The notes under the pieces: model-generated
Database searches by the model: none
What the model saw: only the letters and a program-made list of their open reading frames with translations
What the model was told of the DNA's origin: nothing
DNA from: Rhodanobacteraceae bacterium
Lineage (GTDB): Bacteria; Pseudomonadota; Gammaproteobacteria; Xanthomonadales; SZUA-5
Assembly (NCBI GenBank): GCA_016713135.1
Contig: JADJPR010000023.1
Coordinates: 186,001-250,000, forward strand
Direction: 5' to 3'
DNA: 64,000 nt
Made by a program: the position numbers and the translations under genes
Part shown: positions 6,939-16,232 of the stretch, piece after piece
How positions within the stretch are numbered: the first letter of the stretch is position 1
Layout of the letters: every line of letters begins with the position of its first letter

Positions 6939-9374
6939 ATGTCGTCGATGGTATTTCGCAAGCTCACGGCGGATCTGGCGCAGGACACAGCCTGCGGTGG
7001 CAAGGCGCGCGGACTGGCGCGCTTGCTGGCGGCCGGTGCGCGGGTGCCGCCGGCCTATGTGCTGGACGCTGCCGACCCGGCGGATGCCGCGCGCGTGGCC
7101 GCCGAGGTGCAACTGCCGGAACTGCCGGCCGGCAGTCGTTGGGCGGTGCGCTCGTCGGCGCTGGCCGAGGACGGTCCGGCGCGCTCATACGCGGGCTTGT
7201 TCCACACCGCGCTGGATGTGCCGCCGCACGAGGTCCGCGCGGCCATCGCCGCGTGCATCGCGTCGGGCGCATCGGCCCAGGTGCTGGCCTATGCCGGCCA
7301 GCCGCAGCCGGTGGGTGTGCTGCTGCAGCAGCAGATCCAGCCGCGCGCGGCGGGCGTCTGTTTCACGCGCGATCCGCTGGGCGCCGACCGCGCGCTGCTG
7401 ATCGAGGCGGTGCCCGGCCGCGGCGATGCGCTGGTCTCCGGCCACCGCGAGCCCGAGCGCTGGCGCGTGTACGTCAATGGGCTAGGCCGCGCGGAGTGGC
7501 AGCGCGAGGGGCCGGCGGTGTTGCGCGTCGAGGAGGCTTTGCAGCTGGCTGAGCAGGCACGGCGGCTGGCAGCAGCGTTCGCGACGCCCCTGGACCTCGA
7601 ATGGGCGATCGGCGACGCCGGTGTCGAGTGGCTGCAGGCGCGTCCGATCACCACCCTGCGCGAGCCTGTCGACCTGCGGGTGGAGGCGAGTTTTCCCGGC
7701 GCCGACAACGGCGCGGTCTCGGTGTGGTCCAACTTCAACGTGCGCGAAACCATGCCGCGGCCGATGTCGCGGCTGAACATGAGCCTGTGGACCCACAGCA
7801 TCCTGCCGACGGTGGCCGAGCCGGTGTTTGGCCTGCCGGCGGAGTCGCCGCTGCTGCGCGAGGTGCTGCCGGTGGACTTCGTGCAGGGCCGGCTCTACTG
7901 GAACATGAACGCCTTCTTGGCGCTGCCGATGGGCCGGCTGCTGATGCGCCACGCGCTGGCGCTGCTCGATCCGCAGGCGCAGCAGATCGTCATCCAGTTG
8001 ATGGACACCGGGATCCTGCGCGCGCGCCGACTGCCTGGTTCGCGCCTGCTGAACACCGCACGGCTGCTGGCTGCCAGCACCGTGGCGATGTTGCGCATGC
8101 AGCGCACGCCCAGCCCGGAACGCATGCTGGTGGAACTGCAGGCGATGGCGGATGCGCTGCGCAGCCGGCCGCCGCTGGCCACGCTGACGCCCGCGGCGCT
8201 GGTAGCCGAGCTGTCGCTGGTGCGCGAATGCCAGCCGATGATCGTCGCCTCGCGGCTGATGTCGCGCGCCATCGCGACCTTCGGCATCGCCGACTGGCTC
8301 TACCGGCATGCGCCGGACGCGCGCGCGCTGCTGACCGCCGGGCTGTCCGGCAACCCGACCACGGCGATCTCGCTGAGCCTCGACGAACTGGCGCTCGCGG
8401 CGCAGCCGCTGCGTGCGGCCTTTGTCGATCCGGCCGGCTGGGAAGCGCGCCTGGCGGCGGTGGCGGCGCTGCCCGGCGGGCGCGAATGGTGCGCGCGCTT
8501 CGATGAGTTCCTGACCCACAACGGCCAGCGCTGCCCGGCCGAGTTCGACCTCACCCAGCCGCGCTGGCGCGAGGACCCGACCCTGCCACTGGAACTGGGG
8601 CGTCAGGCGGTGCTGGACGCTGGCCACCAGTCGCTGGCTGACCGCCTGGCCGCGCTGCGCGAGCGGCGGACGGTAGCGATCGACGCGGCGTTGCGTGCCT
8701 CTCCGGCGTGGAAGCGGCCGTTGATGCGCGCCCTGCTGCGCCGGCTGGAGCGCATCGCGCCGATGCGCGAGGCACCCAAGCACTACGGCATGCACGCTTT
8801 CACGCGCATGCGCGCGGCGGCGCTGGAGATCGGCCGGCGGCTGTGCGCGGACGGGCGCCTGGACGAGGCCACCCAGGTGTTCCACCTCGACCTGGCCGAA
8901 CTCAAGGCCTGGGCACGCGATCCCGCCGCGGCGCTTCCCGGTCGCGATGACATCGCGGCGCGCCTCGCCCGCTGGGAAACCGATGCCACGATGGCGCCGC
9001 CCGACTTCTGGCGCTCGGACGGCGTGCCGGTGCGGGTACCGGAAACCGCCGGCGGCGACGGCGTGTGGCACGGCGTGCCGGCCAGCGGCGGGGTGGCGCG
9101 CGGGCGTGTGCGGGTGCTGGCCACGCCCGATGCCGCAGCGCTGCGGCCGGGCGAAGTGCTGGTCGCCGAACTCGCCGATCCTGGCTGGACGCCGCTGTTC
9201 CCGCGCGCGGCGGCCATCGTCATGGAAGTCGGCGGACAGATGTGCCACGCCGCGGTGGTCGCACGCGAACTCGGCATCCCGGCGGTGTTCGCACTGCGCG
9301 GCGCGCGCCAGCTGCTGACCGATGGCATGCAGGTGGAAGTCGATGGCAGCCGCGGGACGGTACGGCTGGTCTGA
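6939..9374 (+). CDS. PEP-utilising dikinase, rifampin-phosphotransferase-like architecture
   Basis: An 811-residue protein with an N-terminal ATP-binding domain of the pyruvate-phosphate dikinase/PEP synthase type (about residues 10-235, including CGGKARGLARLL and WAVRSSALAEDG). A long central helical region of about 480 residues follows. The C-terminal swivelling phosphohistidine domain has GGQMCHAAVVARELGIPAV with the catalytic His at residue 770. The PEP-binding TIM barrel of true PEP synthase is absent. This ATP-domain/central/His-domain order is that of rifampin phosphotransferases, which move the beta-phosphate of ATP to the antibiotic. The acceptor here is unknown. The ATG at 6939 has a good GGAGG site (6926-6931). 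No obvious operon partner; a tandem hairpin array follows. Confidence 0.75.
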   Translation: MSSMVFRKLTADLAQDTACGGKARGLARLLAAGARVPPAYVLDAADPADAARVAAEVQLPELPAGSRWAVRSSALAEDGPARSYAGLFHTALDVPPHEVRAAIAACIASGASAQVLAYAGQPQPVGVLLQQQIQPRAAGVCFTRDPLGADRALLIEAVPGRGDALVSGHREPERWRVYVNGLGRAEWQREGPAVLRVEEALQLAEQARRLAAAFATPLDLEWAIGDAGVEWLQARPITTLREPVDLRVEASFPGADNGAVSVWSNFNVRETMPRPMSRLNMSLWTHSILPTVAEPVFGLPAESPLLREVLPVDFVQGRLYWNMNAFLALPMGRLLMRHALALLDPQAQQIVIQLMDTGILRARRLPGSRLLNTARLLAASTVAMLRMQRTPSPERMLVELQAMADALRSRPPLATLTPAALVAELSLVRECQPMIVASRLMSRAIATFGIADWLYRHAPDARALLTAGLSGNPTTAISLSLDELALAAQPLRAAFVDPAGWEARLAAVAALPGGREWCARFDEFLTHNGQRCPAEFDLTQPRWREDPTLPLELGRQAVLDAGHQSLADRLAALRERRTVAIDAALRASPAWKRPLMRALLRRLERIAPMREAPKHYGMHAFTRMRAAALEIGRRLCADGRLDEATQVFHLDLAELKAWARDPAAALPGRDDIAARLARWETDATMAPPDFWRSDGVPVRVPETAGGDGVWHGVPASGGVARGRVRVLATPDAAALRPGEVLVAELADPGWTPLFPRAAAIVMEVGGQMCHAAVVARELGIPAVFALRGARQLLTDGMQVEVDGSRGTVRLV

Positions 9375-9462
9375 AGTCTGGCACGGTGCATTCGCCGGAT
9401 CTCGCAAACCCCACCAGGGCGCCCCGCTCACCGATGGCGCGCTCGGGATGACACAGGTCATC

Positions 9463-10541
9463 CTCTCACCGAACATCCGATAACTCATTGATCTGAAGAG
9501 CAGTTTGTCCGCAAAGGACGCGAAGGACGCAAAGAAGAGCGGAAACCGCTTTCGCTTCCTTTGCGTTCTTTGCGTCCTTTGCGGACAAGAAAAGTGGCGC
9601 GGGTCGCGAAGAAGTTCGATGCGCGAACAAGCGCACCGCCAGGGGCGACCGGGACTCTCACCAAACATCCGATAACTCATTGATCTGAAGAGCAGTTTGT
9701 CCGCAAAGGACGCGAAGGACGCAAAGAAGAGCGAAAACCGCTTTCTCACCGAACATCCGATAACTCATTGATCTGAAGAGCAGTTTGTCCGCAAAGGACG
9801 CGAAGGACGCAAAGAACAGCGAAACCGCTTTCGCTTCCTTTGCGTTCTTTGCGTCCTTTGCGGACAAGAAAAGTGGCGCGGGTCGCGAAAAAGTTCGATG
9901 CGCGAACAAGCACCGCCAGGGGCGACCGGGACTCTCACCAAACATCCGATAACTCATTGATCTGAAGAGCAGTTTGTCCGCAAAGGACGCGAAGGACGCA
10001 AAGAAGAGCGGAAACCGCTTTCGCTTCCATTGCGTTCTTTGCGTCCTTTGCGGACAAGAAAAGTGGCGCGGGTCGCGAAGAAGTTCGATGCGCGAACAAG
10101 CGCACCGCCAGGGGCGACCGGGACTCTCACCAAACATCCGATAACTCATTGATCTGAAGAGCAGTTTGTCCGCAAAGGACGCGAAGGACGCAAAGAAGAG
10201 CGGAAACCGCTTTCGCTTCCTTTGCGTTCTTTGCGTCCTTTGCGGACAAGAAAGTGGCGCGGGTCGCGAAGAAGTTCGATGCGCGAATAAGCGCACCGCC
10301 AGGGGCGACCGGGACTCTCACCAAACATCCGATAACTCATTGATCTCTCACCGAACATCCGATAACTCATTGATCTGAAGAGCAGTTTGTCCGCAAAGGA
10401 CGCGAAGGACGCAAAGAAGAGCGGAAACCGCTTTCGCTTCCTTTGCGTCCTTCGCGTCCTTTGCGGAAAAGAAAAGTGGCGCGAGTCGCGAAGAAGTTCG
10501 ATGCGCGAATAAGCGCACCGCCAGGGGCGAGCGGGAATCTC
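9463..10541. repeat. Tandem array of about 192-bp hairpin units
   Basis: Seven head-to-tail units start at about 9463, 9655, 9745, 9932, 10124, 10315 and 10345. Five are full length (187-197 bp); those at 9655 (90 bp) and 10315 (30 bp) are truncated. Each begins near CTCACCGAACATCCGATAAC. Each contains a roughly 40-bp imperfect inverted repeat built from TTTGTCCGCAAAGGACGC-type arms and ends with a CGCCAGGGGCGACCGGGACT-type segment. The array fills the gap between the dikinase and the P-type ATPase. A diverged single hairpin of the same core is at 49679. Minus-strand open frames through it are by-products of the repeat. Confidence 0.9.
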
Positions 10542-10645
10542 GCCGGTATCGCTCCGGGTCATCTGGATCTCGCCGCCGCGGCAGCGCAAGCCGCGTGGGA
10601 GTCGCGTGGAGTACGATCGGCCGCGCCGCAGGGTAGTCTCGACCC

Positions 10646-13219
10646 ATGAGCGATGTTGCGCACGCCAGTGCCTCAGCCGGATTGACCGCCGCGCAGGCCC
10701 ACTCGCGCCTGTTCGAATACGGCCCGAACGAGTTGCCGCAGGCGCCGCGTCGTGGCGTTGGCCGCATCGTCCTGGGCGTGCTGTCGGAGCCGATGTTCCT
10801 GCTGCTGGTGGTGGCCGCCGGGGTCTACCTGGCCATCGGCGATCCGCACGAAAGCCTGCTGCTGGCTGCGTTTGCCGCGCTCAGTGTCGGCCTGGTGGTG
10901 GTGCAGGAGGCGCGCAGCGAGCGCGCGCTGGAAGCGCTGCGCGCGCTCGGCGCGCCCACCGCGAAAGTCCTGCGCGATGGCGTCCCGGTGCGCATTCCGG
11001 CACGCGAGGTGGTGCCGGGCGATGTGCTGCTGATCGGCGAAGGCGAGCGCATCGCCGCCGACGGCTGGGTGCTGCGCGCCGACGACCTCAGCGTGGACGA
11101 GTCGCTGCTGACCGGCGAATCGGTACCGGTGGGCAAGCGCGCGCGCCGGGATGGCGATGGCACCGGCCTGCCAGCGCCCGGCGGCGATCAGCAGCCCTGC
11201 GCTTTCGGCGGCACCCTGGTCGTGCGCGGCCACGCGCAAGTCCTGGTCGAGCGCACCGGCAGCCACAGCGCCGCCGGGCGGATTGGCGTTTCGCTGGCGT
11301 CGATCAGCACCGAGCAGACCCTGCTGCAACGCTCGATCGGGCGCCTGGTGCGCCTGTTCGGCCTGATCGCGCTGGTCAGCAGCGTGGCGATGGTGCTGGG
11401 CTACGGGCTGATCCGTGGCGACTGGGTGCAGGGCATGCTGTCCGGCATCGCGCTGGCGATGGCGATGCTGCCGGAAGAGTTCCCGATGGCGCTGGCGGTG
11501 TTCCTCGCGCTCGGCGCCTGGCGCATGGCCAAGGTCAAGGTGCTCGCGCGGCGGCCGGCGATGGTGGAAACCCTCGGCGCCGCCACCGTGCTGTGCGTGG
11601 ACAAGACCGGCACGCTGACCGAGAACCGCATGCGCCTGAAGGCACTGCTGGCGCCGGATGCGCGGGTGGAACTGGGCGGCGACGAGCGCGATCTGCCGGA
11701 ACCGGTGCACCGCCTGCTGGAATACGCGCTGCTCGCCAGCAAGCGGCATGCGCACGATCCGATGGACAGCGCGGTGGGCACGCTGGCGGGGCGGACGCTG
11801 GTCGACACCGAGCACCTGCACGGCGACTGGCCGCTGGAGCGTGAGTACGGCCTGAGCGATGACCTGATGGCGATCTCGCGTGTCTGGCAGCGCAGCGACG
11901 GCAGCCGCGAGGTGGCGAGCAAGGGCGCGCCCGAGGCGGTACTTTCGCTGTGCCGCATCGACGGCGCGGAGCACGCGCGCGTGCTCGACGAGGTGCACGC
12001 CCTGGCCGCGCGCGGCCTGCGGGTGCTCGGCGTGGCCAGCGGCCGCGCACCGGCCGGCGCCCTGCCGGACGACCCGCGCGCCTTCGAACTGCAGTTCGAG
12101 GGACTGATCGCCTTCGCCGATCCCGTGCGCGCCTCCGCGCCCGGTGCAGTGGCGCGCGTGCGCGCGGCCGGGATGACGGTGGCGATGATCACCGGAGACT
12201 ACCCGTCCACCGCGCTCGCGATCGCGGCCGAGGCCGGGATCGACACTCGCGCCGGCGTGCTCTCGGGCCCCGAGATCGACGCGCTGGACGACTCGGCGCT
12301 GGCCGGCGCCGTGCGCCGCGTGCGCATCTACGCGCGCATCCGCCCGGAGCAGAAGCTGCGCCTGGTGCAGGCGCTCAAGGCGGACGGCGAAGTGGTGGCG
12401 ATGACCGGCGACGGAGTCAACGACGCCCCGGCACTCAAGGCTGCGCACATCGGCCTGGCGATGGGCGACCGCGGCACCGACGTGGCGCGCGAGGCGGCTG
12501 GCATCGTGCTGCTGGAGGACGATTTCGGGCGCATCGTCGACGGTGTGCGCCTGGGCCGGCGGATCTTCGAGAACCTGCGCAAGGTGCTGATCTACATCGC
12601 GGCGATCCATGTCCCGGTCGCCTCGCTGGCGCTCGCTCCGCTGTTGCTCGGGCTGCCGCCGATGATCCTGCCGCTGCACGTGGTGCTGATCGAGATGGTG
12701 ATCGACCCGATCTGCTCGATCGCCTTCGAGAACCTGCCGGAACGCAAGGGGCTGATGCAGAGCGGGCCGCGCCGCGGCGACGAGCCGCTGATCGGCATCC
12801 GCCAGCTGGGCGTCGGCGTGCTGCTCGGGGTACTGGTGTTCGCGCTCGCTTTCGCCTTCTACACCTGGCTGCTGGCGCAGGGCCAGGGCGAGGCGCTGGC
12901 GCGCACCCAGGCCTTCATCGCGCTGACCGTGGCCAATCTGATGCTGGTGCGGATCCTCGCCAGCGACCGTCCGGTACTGCTGACGCTGGCGCAGCGCGGA
13001 CACCTGCCGTTCTGGATCATCACGCTGGTGGTGACCGGGGTGATCGGTGCCTGTGTGCTCGTGCCGGGTCTGGCCGGGCTGTTCGGCTTCGCCTCGCCGG
13101 GTCTGGCGACGCTGGCCGCCGTCACCGGAGCGAGCATTCTGGCCATGGCGCTGATCGACCTGGTCAAGCTGCTGCCACCGGTGCGGCGCACTCTGGAAGT
13201 CCAGTCTCAGCGGAAATAG
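10646..13219 (+). CDS. P-type cation-transporting ATPase (P2-like)
   Basis: An 857-residue ion pump. The actuator motif LTGES is near residue 154, the phosphorylation motif DKTGTLTEN near residue 318 and the hinge TGDGVNDAPAL near residue 586. Transmembrane helices lie at about residues 50-85, 240-300 and through the C-terminal third. The M4 segment reads LPEEFPMALAVFLALGAWR, with the Pro-Glu-Glu typical of calcium-type (P2A-like) bacterial pumps rather than the Cys-Pro-Cys of heavy-metal pumps. Calcium or manganese is therefore the likeliest substrate, by analogy only. A short N-terminal cation-ATPase domain precedes M1. Its 3' end overlaps the convergent membrane-protein gene by 13 bp. Confidence 0.9.
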   Translation: MSDVAHASASAGLTAAQAHSRLFEYGPNELPQAPRRGVGRIVLGVLSEPMFLLLVVAAGVYLAIGDPHESLLLAAFAALSVGLVVVQEARSERALEALRALGAPTAKVLRDGVPVRIPAREVVPGDVLLIGEGERIAADGWVLRADDLSVDESLLTGESVPVGKRARRDGDGTGLPAPGGDQQPCAFGGTLVVRGHAQVLVERTGSHSAAGRIGVSLASISTEQTLLQRSIGRLVRLFGLIALVSSVAMVLGYGLIRGDWVQGMLSGIALAMAMLPEEFPMALAVFLALGAWRMAKVKVLARRPAMVETLGAATVLCVDKTGTLTENRMRLKALLAPDARVELGGDERDLPEPVHRLLEYALLASKRHAHDPMDSAVGTLAGRTLVDTEHLHGDWPLEREYGLSDDLMAISRVWQRSDGSREVASKGAPEAVLSLCRIDGAEHARVLDEVHALAARGLRVLGVASGRAPAGALPDDPRAFELQFEGLIAFADPVRASAPGAVARVRAAGMTVAMITGDYPSTALAIAAEAGIDTRAGVLSGPEIDALDDSALAGAVRRVRIYARIRPEQKLRLVQALKADGEVVAMTGDGVNDAPALKAAHIGLAMGDRGTDVAREAAGIVLLEDDFGRIVDGVRLGRRIFENLRKVLIYIAAIHVPVASLALAPLLLGLPPMILPLHVVLIEMVIDPICSIAFENLPERKGLMQSGPRRGDEPLIGIRQLGVGVLLGVLVFALAFAFYTWLLAQGQGEALARTQAFIALTVANLMLVRILASDRPVLLTLAQRGHLPFWIITLVVTGVIGACVLVPGLAGLFGFASPGLATLAAVTGASILAMALIDLVKLLPPVRRTLEVQSQRK

Positions 13220-15051
13220 CGACGGTCGATCACGCTCGTCGCGCCCGCGCGTGGCTGCACCTCGATTTGCACCGGGCCTGCGCCGGGCGCCTCGATGCGG
13301 CCGCGGAAACGCACCGCATGCTGGCCGACGCCGCTGCCGAAAATGCCCGAGAACTCGGTGCTCGGGTTGACGGACAAGCGCTGCCGCCGACCATCGGCAT
13401 GCACCAGGGTGACCGCCGCGACCCCGCGCGGATCGATGGCCCAGCCGGCGAGTTCGACTGGCGCGTGCCCCAGGCGCTCGTCGCCCGGCAGGTCCAGCAC
13501 GCCGAAAGCGATCGCCTGTCGCTGCGTCCGCCCCGCCAGCAGCAGCAACAGCGCACCGGCACCTCGCGCCCACGGCCGCACAGCTGAACCGCGTTCGCAC
13601 CAGCTGCGATGGATCGCCCAGGGAAGCAGCATCGCAGCGACCACTGCCGCGTTGCCGGCCAGGTGCAGATGGCGTGCCAGTTCGCTGTAGCCATCGCCCA
13701 CCAGCGAGGCAGCCCAGCCGAGCGCGAGCAGCGCGGCGAGCATCGGCAACAGCCAGTCGCGGATGGACAAGCCGATCGCCAGCCCACTGCCAGCAGCGAT
13801 CGCCGCCGGCTCCGCCCGCGACTGCAGCGGCGGCTGCAGCAGCAACAGCCACAAGGGCAGCGACCATCCCAGCCACAAGGCCAGCCAGGGCAGTTGCGCG
13901 ATGCCATCGGCGACGCTCGCGCCGATCCCCAGCGGCCCTGGCGGCAGCCGCTGGTAACGCTGCCCCGCCAGTTCGCCGAGATAGGCCGGGCGCCATTGCC
14001 CCGAGAGCGTCACCCCGCGCCCGATCCAGCGCGCGAGCGCGTCCGGTTCGCGCGCCAGTGCAGACAGCCAGCGCAGCCGCGACATGTCCATGCCCACGGG
14101 ACATTCGGCGCGCGCATCGCGGCCGCGGCGCAAATACCAGGTGCTCCCGGAGAGCTCCGCGCACACCGGCGCCAGGCCCAGCCGCGCGGCGAAGACGCTT
14201 GCATCGCCTGCCGCAGGCATCGCCGCGCCGAAGAAACTGTTCCAGCGATTGGCGTCGGCGATGGTCTGGTAGCCGCGCTGCCAGTGCAGCGTCGCCGCCA
14301 GCGCCGGCAGCAGCAGCACGAGTGGCAGCGCCAGGCGCGTCAGCGGCCAGCGGCGGCGCCAGCCGAGGGCAAGCATCCACGCGAGGGCCACGAAGGGTGT
14401 CGCCACATGCTGGAAACGCGCCAGCAGCAAGGCCGACAGCAACACGCCCCAGACCAGCAGCGAGGCCGCTGAAGGCGCACGCCCGCGCAACAACCAGGGC
14501 AGCGGCCAGGCCAGCGCCAACCAGGCCGCCAGCAACGAGGCGAACTCGGTGTAGAAACCGGCGAGGTAGAGGGTGTTGACCGGGTCCGCCAGCAGCAGCG
14601 CGGCGATGCCGACATGCGCGGCGCGCAGCGTCTGCCAATGGCGCAATCGATAGTCGAGCAGCCCCAGCGCCAGCAGCAGCAGAGCAGCCTTGGTCAGGGC
14701 CAGCAGGCGCAGTGGGAACTGTTGCAGATCGCCGATGGCCAGGGCGTCCAGCGCGCTGTCGACCGCGAGCGCAAGTTGCGCAATCGCCGGCTCGGTGCCG
14801 GGCAGGCAGTTGCCATCGACTGCCCCATCACGCAGGTACTGCGGAACCGGCGCCTGGGGGCTGGCCGCACCCGATGCCAGCTCGGCATCCGGCCGCAACC
14901 CGAGGCACGCGGTCGTCCGCAGCATGTCGAACTGGTTGGCGAATCCGGCCAGCGGCTGGTGCAGCACGACATAGCCCAGGCGCAACAGCAGGACCGCCCA
15001 CGCCAGCAGCCACAGGCCACGCCAGAGCCGGTTCGCAGGCAATGGCCGCAC
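13207..15051 (-). CDS. Polytopic membrane protein, possible GT-C-type glycosyltransferase
   Basis: A 614-residue protein with about ten hydrophobic helices, for example near residues 10-30, 108-128, 180-200 and 215-255, plus further helices in the second half. A soluble C-terminal domain of about 110 residues ends VIDRRYFR. Large loops between early helices and a terminal beta-rich domain are reminiscent of membrane glycosyltransferases of the GT-C type, but I see no diagnostic motif. It begins at a GTG immediately after the stop of the prenyltransferase gene, so the two are probably co-translated. Coupling to a lipid-phosphate prenyltransferase supports a role in lipid-linked sugar or envelope glycan synthesis. 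Confidence 0.55.
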   Translation of the reverse strand: MRPLPANRLWRGLWLLAWAVLLLRLGYVVLHQPLAGFANQFDMLRTTACLGLRPDAELASGAASPQAPVPQYLRDGAVDGNCLPGTEPAIAQLALAVDSALDALAIGDLQQFPLRLLALTKAALLLLALGLLDYRLRHWQTLRAAHVGIAALLLADPVNTLYLAGFYTEFASLLAAWLALAWPLPWLLRGRAPSAASLLVWGVLLSALLLARFQHVATPFVALAWMLALGWRRRWPLTRLALPLVLLLPALAATLHWQRGYQTIADANRWNSFFGAAMPAAGDASVFAARLGLAPVCAELSGSTWYLRRGRDARAECPVGMDMSRLRWLSALAREPDALARWIGRGVTLSGQWRPAYLGELAGQRYQRLPPGPLGIGASVADGIAQLPWLALWLGWSLPLWLLLLQPPLQSRAEPAAIAAGSGLAIGLSIRDWLLPMLAALLALGWAASLVGDGYSELARHLHLAGNAAVVAAMLLPWAIHRSWCERGSAVRPWARGAGALLLLLAGRTQRQAIAFGVLDLPGDERLGHAPVELAGWAIDPRGVAAVTLVHADGRRQRLSVNPSTEFSGIFGSGVGQHAVRFRGRIEAPGAGPVQIEVQPRAGATSVIDRRYFR

Positions 15052-15912
15052 TCAGACCGCCAACAGCACGCAGGCGCCGAGCGCTGCCGCCGCGAGCCAG
15101 CTGCCGCGGTCGCGCAACGCGTGCAGCACCGGATCCCCGTGCAGCTCGCCGCGGTGCGCCAGGGTCCACAGCCGCGCCAGCCAGCACAGGACGATGGGGC
15201 CGAGCGACCACAGTACCTGGGCACGGGCATACATCCGCGCCACCTCCGGCGCATTCACGTACAGCGCGAGAACCATCGTCGATGCCAGCGCCGCGGCGAT
15301 CCCGAAGCCGGCCACGATCGGCGCATCGCCGCGCCGGTAGGCGCGCCCCGGCAACTGGTCCAGCGCGCAGCGCATCAGCTCGCCATAACGCTTGAGCGCC
15401 GCGAGACTCAGGAACACGAACAGCGAGAAGCTCACCAGCCAGGGGCTGGGCAAGATGCCGGCGGCCAGCGCGCCGGCGATCACCCGCAGCGCGTAAAGCC
15501 CGGACAGCAGCACCAGGTCCAGCCACAGTGTGCGCTTGATCCCGAGGTTGTAGACCAGCGCACCGCAGGCATAGGCCGCCAGCGCCGATTGCGCCGGCCG
15601 CGGCAGGCTCCACGCCAACGCCAGCGCCAGCGTCAGCAGCAGCGGAATCAGCGAGATACCGGCGCCCAGCGAGACCGTGCCCGCCGCCAGCGGCCGCGTG
15701 CGCTTGTCCGGATCCAGGCGGTCGTTGGCCACGTCCAGCGCATCGTTCAGCACGTAGACCGCGCTGGCGCAGCAGCACAGCGCCGCGAACATCTGCGCCG
15801 ATGCGAGCCAGGCGCCGCCATCCGCCCAGCGATGGGCGGCCAGCAGGCCGACGAAGACCAGCGCGTTCTTGGCCCACTGGTGCGGCCGGATGAGTTTGAC
15901 GATCGGTGGCAT
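15052..15912 (-). CDS. UbiA-family prenyltransferase, DPPR-synthase-like
   Basis: A 286-residue integral membrane protein of the UbiA superfamily. The first aspartate-rich motif, in YVLNDALDVANDRLDPDK (about residues 53-70), and the early RPHQWAKN segment match the branch that makes decaprenyl-phosphoryl phosphoribose from PRPP and a polyprenyl phosphate. Several hydrophobic helices follow. It is the first gene of a two-gene minus-strand unit with a large membrane protein. Family members of this branch outside actinobacteria often sit with polysaccharide genes. The exact donor and acceptor cannot be read from sequence. Confidence 0.78.
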   Translation of the reverse strand: MPPIVKLIRPHQWAKNALVFVGLLAAHRWADGGAWLASAQMFAALCCCASAVYVLNDALDVANDRLDPDKRTRPLAAGTVSLGAGISLIPLLLTLALALAWSLPRPAQSALAAYACGALVYNLGIKRTLWLDLVLLSGLYALRVIAGALAAGILPSPWLVSFSLFVFLSLAALKRYGELMRCALDQLPGRAYRRGDAPIVAGFGIAAALASTMVLALYVNAPEVARMYARAQVLWSLGPIVLCWLARLWTLAHRGELHGDPVLHALRDRGSWLAAAALGACVLLAV

Positions 15913-15992
15913 CGGTTGATTATGCCGATGCGATCACTCGACGTTCGCCCGCCCCTGCGGCAACATCGCCGCCATCCGCTCGGAGCTAGAAC

Positions 15993-16232
15993 ATGATCGA
16001 CCTGCACGACCGCGACACCGGGACCCTGATTGCCAGCATCAGCGAGGACGAACTCGCGCTGCTGGTGCGCGAACTCGAAGAAGAATCCGGTGACGACCGG
16101 GATTACTTCATCGACATGGGCACGCTGCATTTGCTCAAGGACGCCGGCGCGCCGAGCGCGCTGCTGCACGTGCTCGGCCAGGCGCTCGGTGAGCGCGACG
16201 GGATGGAGATCGTCTGGAGCCGCCGCGGATGA
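15993..16232 (+). CDS. Small acidic protein, function unknown
   Basis: A 79-residue protein rich in Asp and Glu (SISEDELALLVRELEEESGD near residues 15-34), predicted helical and soluble. No family with known function is recognised. Its TGA overlaps the ATG of the following secreted haem protein by 4 bp, indicating co-translation. It lies divergent from the prenyltransferase gene with an 80-bp intergenic region that must hold both promoters. Confidence 0.7.
   Translation: MIDLHDRDTGTLIASISEDELALLVRELEEESGDDRDYFIDMGTLHLLKDAGAPSALLHVLGQALGERDGMEIVWSRRG

Noticed and set aside
7482..9749. Long minus-strand frame across the dikinase and the hairpin array
   Set aside because: Antisense to the dikinase; its N-terminal part is translation of the repeat array and shows no domain.
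9463..10541. Possible CRISPR array or repeat-protein gene
   Set aside because: There is no short repeat with variable spacers; units are about 192 bp and nearly identical throughout. The repeated minus-strand peptides just mirror the hairpin sequence.
10673..14638. Very long open frame (over 1300 codons) on the minus strand across the P-type ATPase
   Set aside because: It is antisense to an ATPase with all catalytic motifs. Its translation is low-complexity Arg/Ala/His-rich, a normal by-product of high GC codon use.
15993..16232. Annotating the small acidic protein as a lipid synthase
   Set aside because: Similar proteins sometimes carry such names, but 79 acidic residues show no catalytic motif.
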